Under the pieces are notes generated by a model. That model saw only the letters and a list, made by a program, of their open reading frames with translations, was not told the origin of the DNA and made no database searches. Below, piece after piece: positions 8,022-15,961 of a stretch of 31,670 bases of DNA. Origin of the DNA: Opitutia bacterium (GTDB lineage: Bacteria; Verrucomicrobiota; Verrucomicrobiae; Opitutales; Opitutaceae); NCBI GenBank assembly GCA_947442255.1, contig CANEVO010000045.1, positions 1 through 31,670 on the forward strand. Reading direction: 5' to 3'. The number at the start of each line of letters is the position of its first letter. Positions within the stretch are counted from its first letter, which is position 1. The position numbers and the translations under genes are program-made.

Positions 8022-8138
8022 GCACGTTGCGGGCCATTTAGCCACGCAGCTTTTGCCCAAGACGCCTCATCCTTGGACCGGTCGGATCGAGCCAAAATGC
8101 GCCGGAGTGCGACGGCGCGGCGCGTCACTCTGGCCGTA

Positions 8139-8915
8139 TCACGCCTCGTGGTTGAGGTGTTCCGCAAACTTGAGGCCCAGCAGGACCAACTCCGGCACGA
8201 CCTCATCGAACAATTTCTCCGAATCCATGAGCCGCGCGAAGCCGCCGGTGCCGACGACCCGGGGCCGCTGGCCGGCAAACGCCTCCCGCGTCAATTCCTC
8301 CAGAAGGTGCCGGATCGCGCCGACATGCCCGTGGTAAACGCCCGCCTGGATGCTCTCCACCGTGGAACGGCCGAGCGCCGTTTGCGGGCGGGTGATTTCC
8401 ACCGTGGGCAGCTTCGCGGTGCGACCGGCGAGCGTCTCCACCGAGATGCCGACGCCGGGTAGAATCGCCCCTCCGAGGTAGTCGCCCTCCGCCGTCAACA
8501 CGTCGAAGGTCGTCGCCGTGCCACAGTCCACCACCACGATGTTCGTCGCCGGGTGGCGCCGCGCGGCGGCCACTGCGCCCGCGATCCGGTCTGCGCCCAC
8601 CTCGTGGGGATTGCGGTAGCGGACCTTCAACCCCGTTTTCACCCCGGCCTGCAGCACAAACGGCTCGCTGTGAAAATATTTCACGCACGCGGCGCGCACT
8701 GGATAAAGCGCCTGGGGCACGACGGAGCAGATCGCCGCCCGATGCACCGCCCGGGGATCGACGCCGTTTTCCCGCAGCACCGCGGAAAAAAACACCCCGA
8801 ACTCATCGGAGGAACCCAGCGGGTGCGTCGTCTTCCGAAACTGGCAGCGCAGCACGTCGCCGTCGAAGACCCCGCCGTGAATTTGTGAATTTCCGATGTC
8901 GAGACAGAGCAGCAT
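8139..8915 (-). CDS. coaX: Type III pantothenate kinase
   Basis: Phosphorylates pantothenate to 4'-phosphopantothenate, the first committed step of coenzyme A synthesis. The 258 residues carry all three ASKHA-fold motifs of CoaX: the phosphate-binding LCLDIGNSQIHGG at the N-terminus (D6), EVGADRIAG with the catalytic aspartate D109, and VVVDCGTATTFDVL with D130 and the adenosine-loop residues. GAILPGVGIS and TAKLP complete the family pattern. Type III kinases are not inhibited by CoA and need a monovalent cation, which is family knowledge rather than something seen here. The gene lies 51 bases downstream of coaBC in the same orientation, in a block with panB and panC, so its role is well supported by context. 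The start ATG at 8915 leaves no room for a better one. Confidence 0.96.
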   Translation of the reverse strand: MLLCLDIGNSQIHGGVFDGDVLRCQFRKTTHPLGSSDEFGVFFSAVLRENGVDPRAVHRAAICSVVPQALYPVRAACVKYFHSEPFVLQAGVKTGLKVRYRNPHEVGADRIAGAVAAARRHPATNIVVVDCGTATTFDVLTAEGDYLGGAILPGVGISVETLAGRTAKLPTVEITRPQTALGRSTVESIQAGVYHGHVGAIRHLLEELTREAFAGQRPRVVGTGGFARLMDSEKLFDEVVPELVLLGLKFAEHLNHEA

Positions 8916-8966
8916 GAGAATCAGGGATGGAAGATCAGCGGCGAAGCGGTCGCGAGGCGGAAGCCG

Positions 8967-10202
8967 TCACGTGACCGCGGATGGCAGGGCGCCCGCGAGC
9001 AGTTGCTCCAGCCCGGCCGCGAGCGCGGCGCGATCGGCGCAACGCACCGCCACCGAGCCATCCGGCCGCCAGATTTCGGCGGGAAACGTGCCGCCGGCCG
9101 CGGTCCGGGCCGTCAGGTCGTTGTGCACCACGAAATCCGGCACCCCGTGGGCGAACAGGGACGCGACCGCGGCGCGCGCCGCGGCGGCATCGGCGCCATG
9201 GGTGAGCTTGAACGCGACGACGCGCACCCCCGGGTGGCGGCTGCGGCGGCGCAGGGTGTCGATCAGCTTGGGGTTGTGACGGAGGCGCAGCACCGGCGCC
9301 GCCGTCGAATCCATTTTTCCCGAAGCAGGTGGCCGCTCCCCGCCGTCGCACACCACGGACTCGATCGAAAAATCGCTCACCGCCGCGGCATGAATCACCG
9401 CGTCGAACGCCTCCGCCCCCAGCAGACGGGTCAACGCGGTATCGAGATCCGCGAACGTCGTGAACGTTTCCTCGCGACACGCCCCGCCCGCCGCGTCGGC
9501 GCGCAGGGCGCGGAGCAGCGTGACGTCGTGTCCGCACCGCGCGAAGTGATCTGCCACCAGCGCGCCCGTCGCGCCCGTGCTCGTGTTGGTCAACACGCGC
9601 ACGCCATCGACCGGCTCGGCGGTGCCGCCACTCGTCACCAAAACCCGCAGCCGCCGCGCCGGGCGCGCGAGCGCCGCTTCCACCGTGGCCACGATCTCCG
9701 GCGGCTCGGCCAGCCGGCCCTCGCCCACTTCGCCGCAAGCGGTGTGGCCGGCGCCTACCTGCACAAAACGCGCGCCCCAGCCGCGCAGCCGCTCGATGGA
9801 CGCGACGGTCGCGGGGTGACTCCACATCATCGGGTTCATCGCCGGGGCAATGAGCAGCGGTTTCTTCCAGTCGTGCGCGAGGAACAGCGCGCCCGCCAGA
9901 TCGTCGCCGAGACCCGCGGCCATCCGGTTCAGCGTATTGGCCGTGGCCGGACAGACGATCGTGAGGTCGGCCCAGCGCGCGAGATGGATGTGGTCCAGCG
10001 CGGCCCCCGGCTCGAACAAATCGGTCGCCACCTTTTCTCCCGTGAGGCCCTCCAGCGTGCTCTCGCCGACAAAGCGCCGCGCCGCGGCCGTCGTCACCGG
10101 CCGCACCCGGTGGCCGCGTTGCACCAGCCGCGAGATCGCATCGCAGGCCTTGTAGCACGCGATGGAGCCGGAGAGGATGAAGAGAATATTGGAGCCGGGC
10201 AT
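8967..10202 (-). CDS. coaBC: Bifunctional phosphopantothenoylcysteine decarboxylase / phosphopantothenate-cysteine ligase
   Basis: Joins cysteine to phosphopantothenate (CoaB, C-terminal) and decarboxylates the product with FMN (CoaC, N-terminal). With the ATG at 10202 (411 residues) the CoaC half starts ILFILSGSIACYKACD and carries the catalytic H71 (DHIHL), PATANT at 85-90, PAMNPMMW at 120-127 and the catalytic C156 in TACGEVGEGRLAEP. The CoaB half begins at about 187 (VLVTSGGTAEPVDGVR). Its nucleotide loop reads LTNTSTGATG instead of the common ITNRSSGKMG, and the KIKK-like motif reads GKMDS; both recall the stand-alone type II CoaB group rather than the E. coli form. An upstream in-frame ATG at 10244 would overlap panC and add a non-conserved leader, so it was not chosen. 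It sits between panC and coaX in the same orientation. Confidence 0.93.
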   Translation of the reverse strand: MPGSNILFILSGSIACYKACDAISRLVQRGHRVRPVTTAAARRFVGESTLEGLTGEKVATDLFEPGAALDHIHLARWADLTIVCPATANTLNRMAAGLGDDLAGALFLAHDWKKPLLIAPAMNPMMWSHPATVASIERLRGWGARFVQVGAGHTACGEVGEGRLAEPPEIVATVEAALARPARRLRVLVTSGGTAEPVDGVRVLTNTSTGATGALVADHFARCGHDVTLLRALRADAAGGACREETFTTFADLDTALTRLLGAEAFDAVIHAAAVSDFSIESVVCDGGERPPASGKMDSTAAPVLRLRHNPKLIDTLRRRSRHPGVRVVAFKLTHGADAAAARAAVASLFAHGVPDFVVHNDLTARTAAGGTFPAEIWRPDGSVAVRCADRAALAAGLEQLLAGALPSAVT

Positions 10203-10230
10203 GATGGGTTCGGTGGAGGGTGGGTCCGCT

Positions 10231-10992
10231 TCAGATCCGCACATTGTCGATCAGCCGCACCCCATCGAGGCGCACCGCCCCGAGTCGCACGCCGTCGGTG
10301 TCGTCGACGTAGTCGACCTCGAATCCGGCGGCCCGCAATTCCGCGGCGGCCGTCGCGGCGTCGGCTGCGGTGCGGAGCACCCGGGGAAACTCCGCCGCGC
10401 GCCGGCGCGCCGGTGCGGAAAGCCGGCGGTTGCGTGAGCTGAGCGCGAGCCCGTCGGCATCGCGCACGGTCGGACACGCGACCACATCCACCGGCAGCAG
10501 CAGGGCCGCCGCCATCCCGCGCACGAGCTGCAGTTGCTGCCAGTCTTTCTCGCCAAAATAGGCACGGGTCGGCTGCACCGCGTTAAAAAGCTTCAACACC
10601 ACCGTGAGCACACCGTCAAAATGCCCGGGCCGGTCCGCCCCTTCCCAGCGCCGGCTCAGCTCGTTTTCCGTCACACGGTAGCGATAGCCGTCGGGATAAA
10701 ATTCCTCCGGCGCCGGTGCGAAGACCGCGTCGGCATGGGGCCGGGCGAGCTCGATGTCCGCCTCGAGCGTGCGCGGGTAGCGGGCGAGGTCGTTCGAGTC
10801 GTTGAACTGGGTCGGGTTGACGAACACGCTGAGCACCACGTGTTCGTTCTCAGCCCGCGCCCGTGCCAGCAAGGCCTCATGGCCCGCGTGCAGCGCGCCC
10901 ATCGTCGGCACAAAGCCGACCGACCGGCCCGCCCATTCGGGTGAGTTCCGCAACGCCCGCCACTCCGCCACACTCGGGCAAAGTTTGGTCAT
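10231..10992 (-). CDS. panC: Pantothenate synthetase (pantoate-beta-alanine ligase)
   Basis: Makes pantothenate from pantoate, beta-alanine and ATP through a pantoyl-adenylate. The 253 residues show the HIGH-type nucleotide motif PTMGALHAGHEAL near residue 30, FVNPTQFNDSNDLARYPRT, the pantoate-binding RPGHFDGVLTVVLKLFN, AYFGEKDWQQ, and the KMSKS-like LSSRNRRLS. It is about 25-30 residues shorter than the E. coli enzyme, the shortening being in the C-terminal lid region. The ATG at 10992 overlaps the panB stop codon in the sequence ATGA, which fixes the start and shows tight coupling with panB; the longer in-frame extension upstream is a shadow of panB. Function is near certain. Confidence 0.95.
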   Translation of the reverse strand: MTKLCPSVAEWRALRNSPEWAGRSVGFVPTMGALHAGHEALLARARAENEHVVLSVFVNPTQFNDSNDLARYPRTLEADIELARPHADAVFAPAPEEFYPDGYRYRVTENELSRRWEGADRPGHFDGVLTVVLKLFNAVQPTRAYFGEKDWQQLQLVRGMAAALLLPVDVVACPTVRDADGLALSSRNRRLSAPARRRAAEFPRVLRTAADAATAAAELRAAGFEVDYVDDTDGVRLGAVRLDGVRLIDNVRI

Positions 10993-11780
10993 GCCAGCAC
11001 TTCCTTCTGCGCCGGAAACTGCGCCGTGCGAACGTCGCGCGCAAACCGATCGATGGCATCGCGGACCAGTTCGTGGCCCTCCACATACTGCCGGGCGAAC
11101 TTCGGCCGGAAACGCGCGTCGAGCCCGAGCAAATCCGATAGCACCAGAACCTGGCCAGCCGTGCCGGCACCGGCTCCGATTCCGATGGTTGGAATCGTCC
11201 GCTCCTCGGTGATCGCACCCGCCAGCGCCGCCGGCACGCATTCCAGCACCAGCGCAAACGCGCCGAGTTCCTCGACCCGCCGCGCCTCGCTCCGCAGGCG
11301 CTCCGCCTCCGCCGGGGCGCGCCCCTGCAGCCGGTAGCCACCGAGCTGGTGCACCGACTGCGGCGTGAGGCCGAGATGGCCCATCACGGGAATCCCGCTT
11401 TCCACAAAATGACCGATCACGTCCTCGTGACCGGCCACACCCTCGATCTTGACCGCATTGGCCCCGGCCTGGATCAACGCCCCGGCGGCCGCGGTGGCGG
11501 CCAGTTTGCCCTGCCGTACGGAAAGAAACGGCATGTCGGCGATGACGAACATCTCAGGCGCGCCGCGACGGACGGCTGCCACGTGCGCGCACATCATTTC
11601 GGTCGTCGCATGAACGGTCGAAGGGAAGCCATGGGCCACCATGGCGACGCTGTCGCCGACGAGGATCGCGTCCGCCGTGGATTCCGCGACGATGCGCGCC
11701 ATCAGCGCGTCGTAGGCGGCGAGCAGGACGATCGGGAGCTGTTCCCGCTTCGCGCGGGAGAAATCGAGGATGGTTTTCAC
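10989..11780 (-). CDS. panB: 3-methyl-2-oxobutanoate hydroxymethyltransferase
   Basis: Transfers a hydroxymethyl group from 5,10-methylenetetrahydrofolate to 2-ketoisovalerate, giving ketopantoate, the first step toward pantothenate. The 263-residue length equals that of typical PanB. Conserved stretches are LLAAYDALMARI, ADAILVGDSVAMV (metal and ketoacid site), IADMPFLS, GANAVKIEG, GIPVMGHLGLTPQS and the catalytic glutamate in FALVLECVPA; the C-terminal IGIGAGAGTAGQVLVLSDLLGL is also diagnostic. Translation appears to start at a GTG at 11780; no ATG gives a full-length domain. No clear Shine-Dalgarno is seen within 15 bases. It is the first gene of the panB-panC-coaBC-coaX block, so the operon promoter is expected in 11781-11991, a 211-base stretch in which I see no gene. 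Confidence 0.95.
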   Translation of the reverse strand: MKTILDFSRAKREQLPIVLLAAYDALMARIVAESTADAILVGDSVAMVAHGFPSTVHATTEMMCAHVAAVRRGAPEMFVIADMPFLSVRQGKLAATAAAGALIQAGANAVKIEGVAGHEDVIGHFVESGIPVMGHLGLTPQSVHQLGGYRLQGRAPAEAERLRSEARRVEELGAFALVLECVPAALAGAITEERTIPTIGIGAGAGTAGQVLVLSDLLGLDARFRPKFARQYVEGHELVRDAIDRFARDVRTAQFPAQKEVLA

Positions 11781-11991
11781 GCCGCCGGGTCAGTGTTTCC
11801 TCGTCGGAAAACCGGCCGGCAGGCGGAAGTGGACTGGGGTGCTTTTCGCATGGCGATGAAGCCTCGGGGTCCGAGCAGGGAGTGGTGGATGATCGTGTCC
11901 GGTCGCGATCGTGTTCGCGCCAGACCCCGGGAAGGTCGCGAGGAATCGCCTGCGCGCAAACCCAAACTGCGTCACCGGGGCGTCCGCCGCC

Positions 11992-14436
11992 CTACGGATT
12001 GATCTCGTAGACCTCGGCGATACCAACCCCGGGCCGCGCGGGTTGGGCGACCGCCGGATCCGGATCGATCACTTCGAGCGGCGATACGATCACCGTGTAG
12101 GCTCCGGGCGGCAGGTCGATCATCACGCAGGGTTCGCGCCGGTTGGTGGGGGCAAAGCCCGTCGCAGCAATCTGCTTTTCGCTGTAGAACCGCATCGTGG
12201 GATTGAAGTCGTTGTGCAGGGATATCCCTCCCTCGGCCCCGGTGCTCCAATCGTCGTTCTGGATCAGCAACTCGCCAGCGGCATTGTACACCGCCATGAA
12301 GGGATCCTCCATCGTGCCGGACATCCCAAACGGTGCGCGGCTGAGCGTGGGGCCCAGCACCCGCACCAGCACCCGTTTGGTCGAGCCCGGGCCGCCGTCG
12401 CCCCGCACGACAAAGCCGCCGAACATCTCCTTCCCATTTCGACCGGCGTAGCCCCGCGTCGAGAGGTTGATCAGCTTCGACCCGCCCGGAGCAGTTTCGT
12501 AGACTTCGATCAACCCGCTGCCCGTGCTCCCGGCCTTGCCCTCGGCGATGGCGGTGTAGGCCCCGGGCGACAGGGTGATGAGCAGCGCGGCATCACGGCT
12601 GCCCGGAGCAAAAACCAAACCGCCCGCGGCAGCAGACTCGGCGGCAAGCGCTCCCGGCGCCTGGATCCCCCAGTCGTCGTTGAAGGCGATCTGGTTCTGC
12701 CCGGAGAAAATTTTGAGCAACGGATCCGCGAGCACGTTCGGCACGCCGTAGTTCGCCAGCGCCGGGCCCGCGGCCCGGATGAGCACTTGCTTGGCCTGCG
12801 CGCCGCTCACGATGAAGCCGCCGATCAACACCTGGTCGTCGGTGCCGACAAACGCGCGCGTCGACACGTTGATCAGCGTGCCGGGATTCACCGCGGCCTG
12901 CGTCTGCAGCCGGAAGGCCGAAACCTCGAACGCGTTTTGCTCGATCGTGCGGGCGGTGTCCGCCTCGCCGGGTTGGCCGGCGGCGATTCCGATCGGCGCG
13001 CTGATCGGCGGAGGCAGCACCACCCGCGGCGTCGAGAAATAACTCAGCTCGGTGCCGGGCGGATACGCCATGATATCGTGATACTGGCGCCCGTCCGCCC
13101 CGACGAAACTATAGCCGTAACTATACGGGTAGGCGCCGGCACCGTTCGAATGCGCGCGATCGTGGGAGCAGCCCAGGACATGACCGAGTTCGTGCGGCAG
13201 CACGTTGCCACTCCCCATCGCCGCGTACTCGATGACGGCAAAGGCGAACAGCGCGTTGTAGTTCGCCAGCGCCGCGACCGACGGATCCGTGGAGACCGAA
13301 GGCGATTCGAGCACGTAGCTCAGCCCGATGCTCGCGTTGTCCTGCCGGTTCAAGACGAGGCAAACGACATCCGCACCAGCCGCATCGCGCAACGCATGCA
13401 GTTCATCCATCCGCCCATCCGCCGTGTCCTGCAATGCCGTCAGCGCGTCGCCCTGCAAGTTGCGCACAAAGCGATTCGACGGATCCACCGGTCCGTCGGC
13501 GGCGTAGGTGGTTTCCGCGATTTTCACGAGCTTCACGCGCGCCGTGATCAGGCTGGCGGCAAACGCGTCGTTCACCTTGGCGACCGCGGCGTCGAACGCG
13601 CTTTGCAACGCCGCCGTGCGGACGGTCCCTGCGAGCGTCGCCAGCAACGCGGGCGTGTAGGCGATCATGAGATGAACCTCCGCCCGCTGCGGATTTTCCG
13701 CCGCCGCGGTGCCGGGCGCAGCCGGTGCGGCCGCCTCTTCCCCCAATGCGGCCTGCCGATGACGACGAGCGGCCGCGGCCGCGAGCACGGCCGCATCGAT
13801 CACCGGCCGGCGTTCGCCGCCGCAGGGCCCGAGCAAGGCCGGATCGATTTGATAGAACTGCGAAAACTCGCCGGTGGCGGCACGCAGCGCGAATTTTCCC
13901 CGGACGGGATGCTCGACCGAAGCATGGAGAAACCCCTCGTTGAAAGCGAAAACGGCGCGGCTCTCCGGCTGGCCCTCGATGTGGCCCGTGCTGGTGAAAC
14001 GCTCCGCGCCCAGCATCTCACTTTGGTCGATCACCACCGTGAGCGAACCGCCCCCGGGCAGCGGAAGGTCGAAACGTCCGCCTCCCGCCGGTTGCCAGAA
14101 CGGCGAGGCCTTGCCGGCGATCAATGCTGCATTGAGCCGGACGTAATGGATCGCGCGCGCCGGCGCCGGCAGCGCAGCGTCGAGGGCGAAGACGTTCGCC
14201 GGCCGGGCATACGCAAACAGCTCACGGCCGGTGGGAACGGCGGAGGGAACCACGTCCCCGCCTCCAGCCGGTCGGTCTGCGGACGCGAGCCGCGGCGAAT
14301 GCGCCACGGGGTTCCAACTGGTTGGCCGCGGCGGTGAAGGACTCGTTTGCGAACGACCATGGAAAAACCACGCGATCACCCCGGCGGCGACAACGAGCAA
14401 GGAAGACCAACAGCGGCCCATGGGGGACTTTGGCAT
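11992..14436 (-). CDS. Secreted M12-like zinc metalloprotease with two C-terminal repeat modules
   Basis: An 814-residue exported protease. Residues 11-26 form a hydrophobic signal or anchor (SSLLVVAAGVIAWFF). A prodomain-like region (about 80-250) precedes the catalytic domain (about 253-510), which starts EVHLMIAYTPAL. The zinc site is HELGHVLGCSH at 415-425, the extended HExxHxxGxxH motif of metzincins, with the Met-turn DIMAYP at 454-459; this places it near the reprolysin-like M12B families. Two homologous modules follow (about 521-649 and 655-814). Each starts LIN[VL]STR, contains [LF]GGF[IV]V and a V-L-[IV]-R-x-x-GP segment, has a ND-D-W stretch, and ends in E-V-Y-E. Such modules are common at the C-termini of secreted verrucomicrobial proteins, where a surface-attachment or secretion role is plausible but unproved. 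Targets are unknown. It follows the pantothenate block but need not be related to it. Confidence 0.88.
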   Translation of the reverse strand: MPKSPMGRCWSSLLVVAAGVIAWFFHGRSQTSPSPPRPTSWNPVAHSPRLASADRPAGGGDVVPSAVPTGRELFAYARPANVFALDAALPAPARAIHYVRLNAALIAGKASPFWQPAGGGRFDLPLPGGGSLTVVIDQSEMLGAERFTSTGHIEGQPESRAVFAFNEGFLHASVEHPVRGKFALRAATGEFSQFYQIDPALLGPCGGERRPVIDAAVLAAAAARRHRQAALGEEAAAPAAPGTAAAENPQRAEVHLMIAYTPALLATLAGTVRTAALQSAFDAAVAKVNDAFAASLITARVKLVKIAETTYAADGPVDPSNRFVRNLQGDALTALQDTADGRMDELHALRDAAGADVVCLVLNRQDNASIGLSYVLESPSVSTDPSVAALANYNALFAFAVIEYAAMGSGNVLPHELGHVLGCSHDRAHSNGAGAYPYSYGYSFVGADGRQYHDIMAYPPGTELSYFSTPRVVLPPPISAPIGIAAGQPGEADTARTIEQNAFEVSAFRLQTQAAVNPGTLINVSTRAFVGTDDQVLIGGFIVSGAQAKQVLIRAAGPALANYGVPNVLADPLLKIFSGQNQIAFNDDWGIQAPGALAAESAAAGGLVFAPGSRDAALLITLSPGAYTAIAEGKAGSTGSGLIEVYETAPGGSKLINLSTRGYAGRNGKEMFGGFVVRGDGGPGSTKRVLVRVLGPTLSRAPFGMSGTMEDPFMAVYNAAGELLIQNDDWSTGAEGGISLHNDFNPTMRFYSEKQIAATGFAPTNRREPCVMIDLPPGAYTVIVSPLEVIDPDPAVAQPARPGVGIAEVYEINP

Positions 14437-14515
14437 GCGCGGAGGGAGGACAGAGACGGCGGTACGGCAACTCGGGTTCCAAGCTTATCGAACGGCGGCG
14501 GATTCCACGAGTGCG

Positions 14516-14989
14516 TTACAGGGTTTCGATCAGCGCGAGAAGCTGCGCCGCGTGATTTGGCGGGTCAATTTTTTCCACGACCGCGAGCACCGTGCCGTCA
14601 CGATCGAGCACGAAGGCCGATCGGGCGGGCCCGACGAATTTCCGACCGTACATCGACTTTTCGACGAGCGAGCCCGCAGCCCGCGCCAAGCGGTCGTCCG
14701 GATCGCTCGCGAGCACGTAGAGGATTTTTTTCGCGGCCGCATACCGCCGGTGCGAGCCGCAGGTATCACGGCTGAGCGCGATCAGATTGTAGCCGGCGCG
14801 GTCGAATTCCACCGCGTGGGCGACGAGGCTGTCGTTCTGCCGGTCACAGCTCGGGGTGTTGTTCTTCATATAGACCGAAACCACGGTCCGGCGCGTCAAC
14901 AGGTCGGCCACCATGATTTCCCGGACGGCCCCGTCCTGAAAGACCTTGAGCCTGAAGGAGGTGTCCAGTTTTTGTCCGGCAGAAAGCAC
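14516..14989 (-). CDS. Peroxiredoxin of the AhpC/TSA superfamily (PrxQ/BCP-like)
   Basis: A 157-residue thioredoxin-fold peroxidase predicted to reduce hydroperoxides in the cytoplasm; no signal peptide is visible. The peroxidatic cysteine is C48 in MKNNTPSCDRQ, matching the T-P-x-C motif, and the arginine of GPARSAFVLD matches the catalytic Arg position. The second cysteine is C77 in LSRDTCGSHRRY rather than five residues after the first, so if it is the resolving cysteine this is the helix-3 type of PrxQ; otherwise it may act as a one-Cys enzyme. The SH pair, KK and YVLASDPD segments match the BCP pattern. Translation starts at GTG 14989. It diverges from the thioesterase gene, with a candidate dyad between them. 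Confidence 0.85.
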   Translation of the reverse strand: MLSAGQKLDTSFRLKVFQDGAVREIMVADLLTRRTVVSVYMKNNTPSCDRQNDSLVAHAVEFDRAGYNLIALSRDTCGSHRRYAAAKKILYVLASDPDDRLARAAGSLVEKSMYGRKFVGPARSAFVLDRDGTVLAVVEKIDPPNHAAQLLALIETL

Positions 14990-15001
14990 CGGGCGAGTCA
15001 G

Positions 15002-15023
15002 TTGACAGACCGCGGCAGGTCAA
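15002..15023. promoter_or_regulatory. Candidate operator dyad in the peroxiredoxin/thioesterase divergent gap
   Basis: TTGAC at the left and GTCAA at the right are reverse complements, set symmetrically around the palindrome CCGCGG, making a 22-base interrupted dyad. It lies 13 bases upstream of the peroxiredoxin GTG and about 80 bases upstream of the thioesterase ATG. The position suits a regulator acting on the divergent pair. The TTGACA hexamer alone has no good -10 partner at 16-18 bases. Confidence 0.3.
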
Positions 15024-15104
15024 ACTCCCGCGCGTTTTTTACAAGTTCGAATCGATCCGCAGAGTCTTTGACGAGCAGGCTAAAACCCTTCAACGTGCCG
15101 CCGC

Positions 15105-15566
15105 ATGAAATCGGTCAAGGTCCCCGCTCTGGAGCTGTTCCTCCACGAAATGATCCCCCTCGCGAAGGCGATGGGCGTCGGCGTGGACGTCAGCGATGAC
15201 CGGGCCTTGGTGCTGACCGCGCCGAAAGAGCAGAACAAAAATTCGCTCAACACCGCGTTCGGCGGCAGTCTGGTTTCGCTGGCAACCCTGGCCGGCTACG
15301 GCGTCGTTTGGGAACTGATGAAGAACGAAAAGGGCGCCGACAAAACGGAGTGGCGGATCGTGGTGAAGGAAAGCCGCGCCGCCTACCGCCGTCCCGTGAT
15401 CGGCGACCTGCGCGCGATCTGCGAGCGGCCGGCCCAGGCGGCGATCGCCGAGTTCAAGGAAGCGTTGAGCCGCTACGGGAAGGCGAAGTTGAAGCTCAAG
15501 GCCTCGATCGTGGAAAACGGCAACGTCGCGGTCGACGTGACGGCGGCGTTTGTGGTGTCACGGTAG
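15105..15566 (+). CDS. YiiD C-terminal-type hotdog-fold thioesterase
   Basis: A 153-residue single-domain protein matching the putative thioesterase domain found at the C-terminus of E. coli YiiD. The key stretch is LNTAFGGSLVSLATLAGYGV: the N-x-x-x-T-x-FGGS segment opens the long central helix of the hotdog fold. After it come two beta strands (WRIVVKESRAAYRRPV and LKASIVENGNVAVDVTAAFVV) typical of acyl-CoA thioesterase-like proteins. Here the domain stands alone without the acetyltransferase half seen in YiiD. The substrate is not known; an acyl-CoA or acyl-ACP is the family expectation. It is transcribed away from the peroxiredoxin gene and converges on the dUTPase-like gene, whose stop is 23 bases away. 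Confidence 0.8.
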   Translation: MKSVKVPALELFLHEMIPLAKAMGVGVDVSDDRALVLTAPKEQNKNSLNTAFGGSLVSLATLAGYGVVWELMKNEKGADKTEWRIVVKESRAAYRRPVIGDLRAICERPAQAAIAEFKEALSRYGKAKLKLKASIVENGNVAVDVTAAFVVSR

Positions 15567-15589
15567 GTTTTCGCGCCGCGAAACCCTCC

Positions 15590-15961
15590 TCAGATGTGTT
15601 TGGAATCGGCTTCGTCCTTTTTGACGTAGCCGGATTCCTGCCGCTGGTGGTTGACGGCGTTCTTTTTCAGGTACGCCTGATAGACATCATCAGCCGTCAT
15701 CCCAAGCGTCTGCGCGAGCGAGACGAGAAAATGAAACAGGTCGACAACCTCGACCTTGGCGTTCTGTTCGTCGAACTTCTGGTACTTCGCCCACCACTTC
15801 CACGGCACGCTGTCGATCAGTTCGGCCGTTTCCTGCTGCATGGCCCGCGTATAATTGAGGATCCACTTGGTCTTTTCCTCGTCGGTCGGCGGCGGGAGAT
15901 TCACCCCGATCCGCCGGTTCAACGCATCCTGCATCTGAAAAATCTCCTCGAGTTTGTCCAT
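15590..15961 (-). CDS. dUTPase-2-type all-alpha nucleotide pyrophosphohydrolase
   Basis: A 123-residue protein opening MDKLEEIFQMQDALNRRIGV, with WILNYTRAMQQETAELIDS followed by PWKWWAKYQ and KVEVVDLFHFLVSLAQTLGM. The paired acidic helices (E-x-x-E in QETAE and E-x-x-D in EVVD) form the magnesium site of the dimeric dUTPase/MazG superfamily, and the Trp-Lys-Trp-Trp segment is typical of the dUTPase-2 branch that cleaves dUTP and dUDP to dUMP. The activity would keep uracil out of DNA. The ATG at 15961 begins exactly at the conserved N-terminus; a 65-residue in-frame extension upstream has no family similarity and was dropped. The 247 bases upstream to the next gene hold one short hairpin (16120-16136) and nothing else I recognise. 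Confidence 0.85.
   Translation of the reverse strand: MDKLEEIFQMQDALNRRIGVNLPPPTDEEKTKWILNYTRAMQQETAELIDSVPWKWWAKYQKFDEQNAKVEVVDLFHFLVSLAQTLGMTADDVYQAYLKKNAVNHQRQESGYVKKDEADSKHI

Noticed and set aside
8002..8138. CIRCE or sigma-32-type heat-shock control of clpB
   Set aside because: No TTAGCACTC-N9-GAGTGCTAA-like repeat or convincing heat-shock promoter could be found in the gap.
5941..8337. A 798-codon open frame on the plus strand opposite clpB
   Set aside because: It is the mirror of a GC-rich coding region. The composition is Arg/His/Leu/Glu-skewed with no domain, while the opposite strand encodes a complete ClpB.
9003..10442. 479-codon plus-strand frame opposite coaBC and panC
   Set aside because: Arg/His-rich shadow frame; the minus strand has full CoaBC and PanC motifs.
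11911..14337. An 808-codon plus-strand open frame opposite the metalloprotease
   Set aside because: It is low-complexity Arg/Gly/Asp-rich and without motifs. The minus frame carries a signal sequence, a HExxHxxGxxH site and repeat modules.
15002..15007. TTGACA as a -35 box for the thioesterase gene
   Set aside because: No acceptable -10 hexamer lies 16-18 bases downstream, so the match was treated as part of the dyad.
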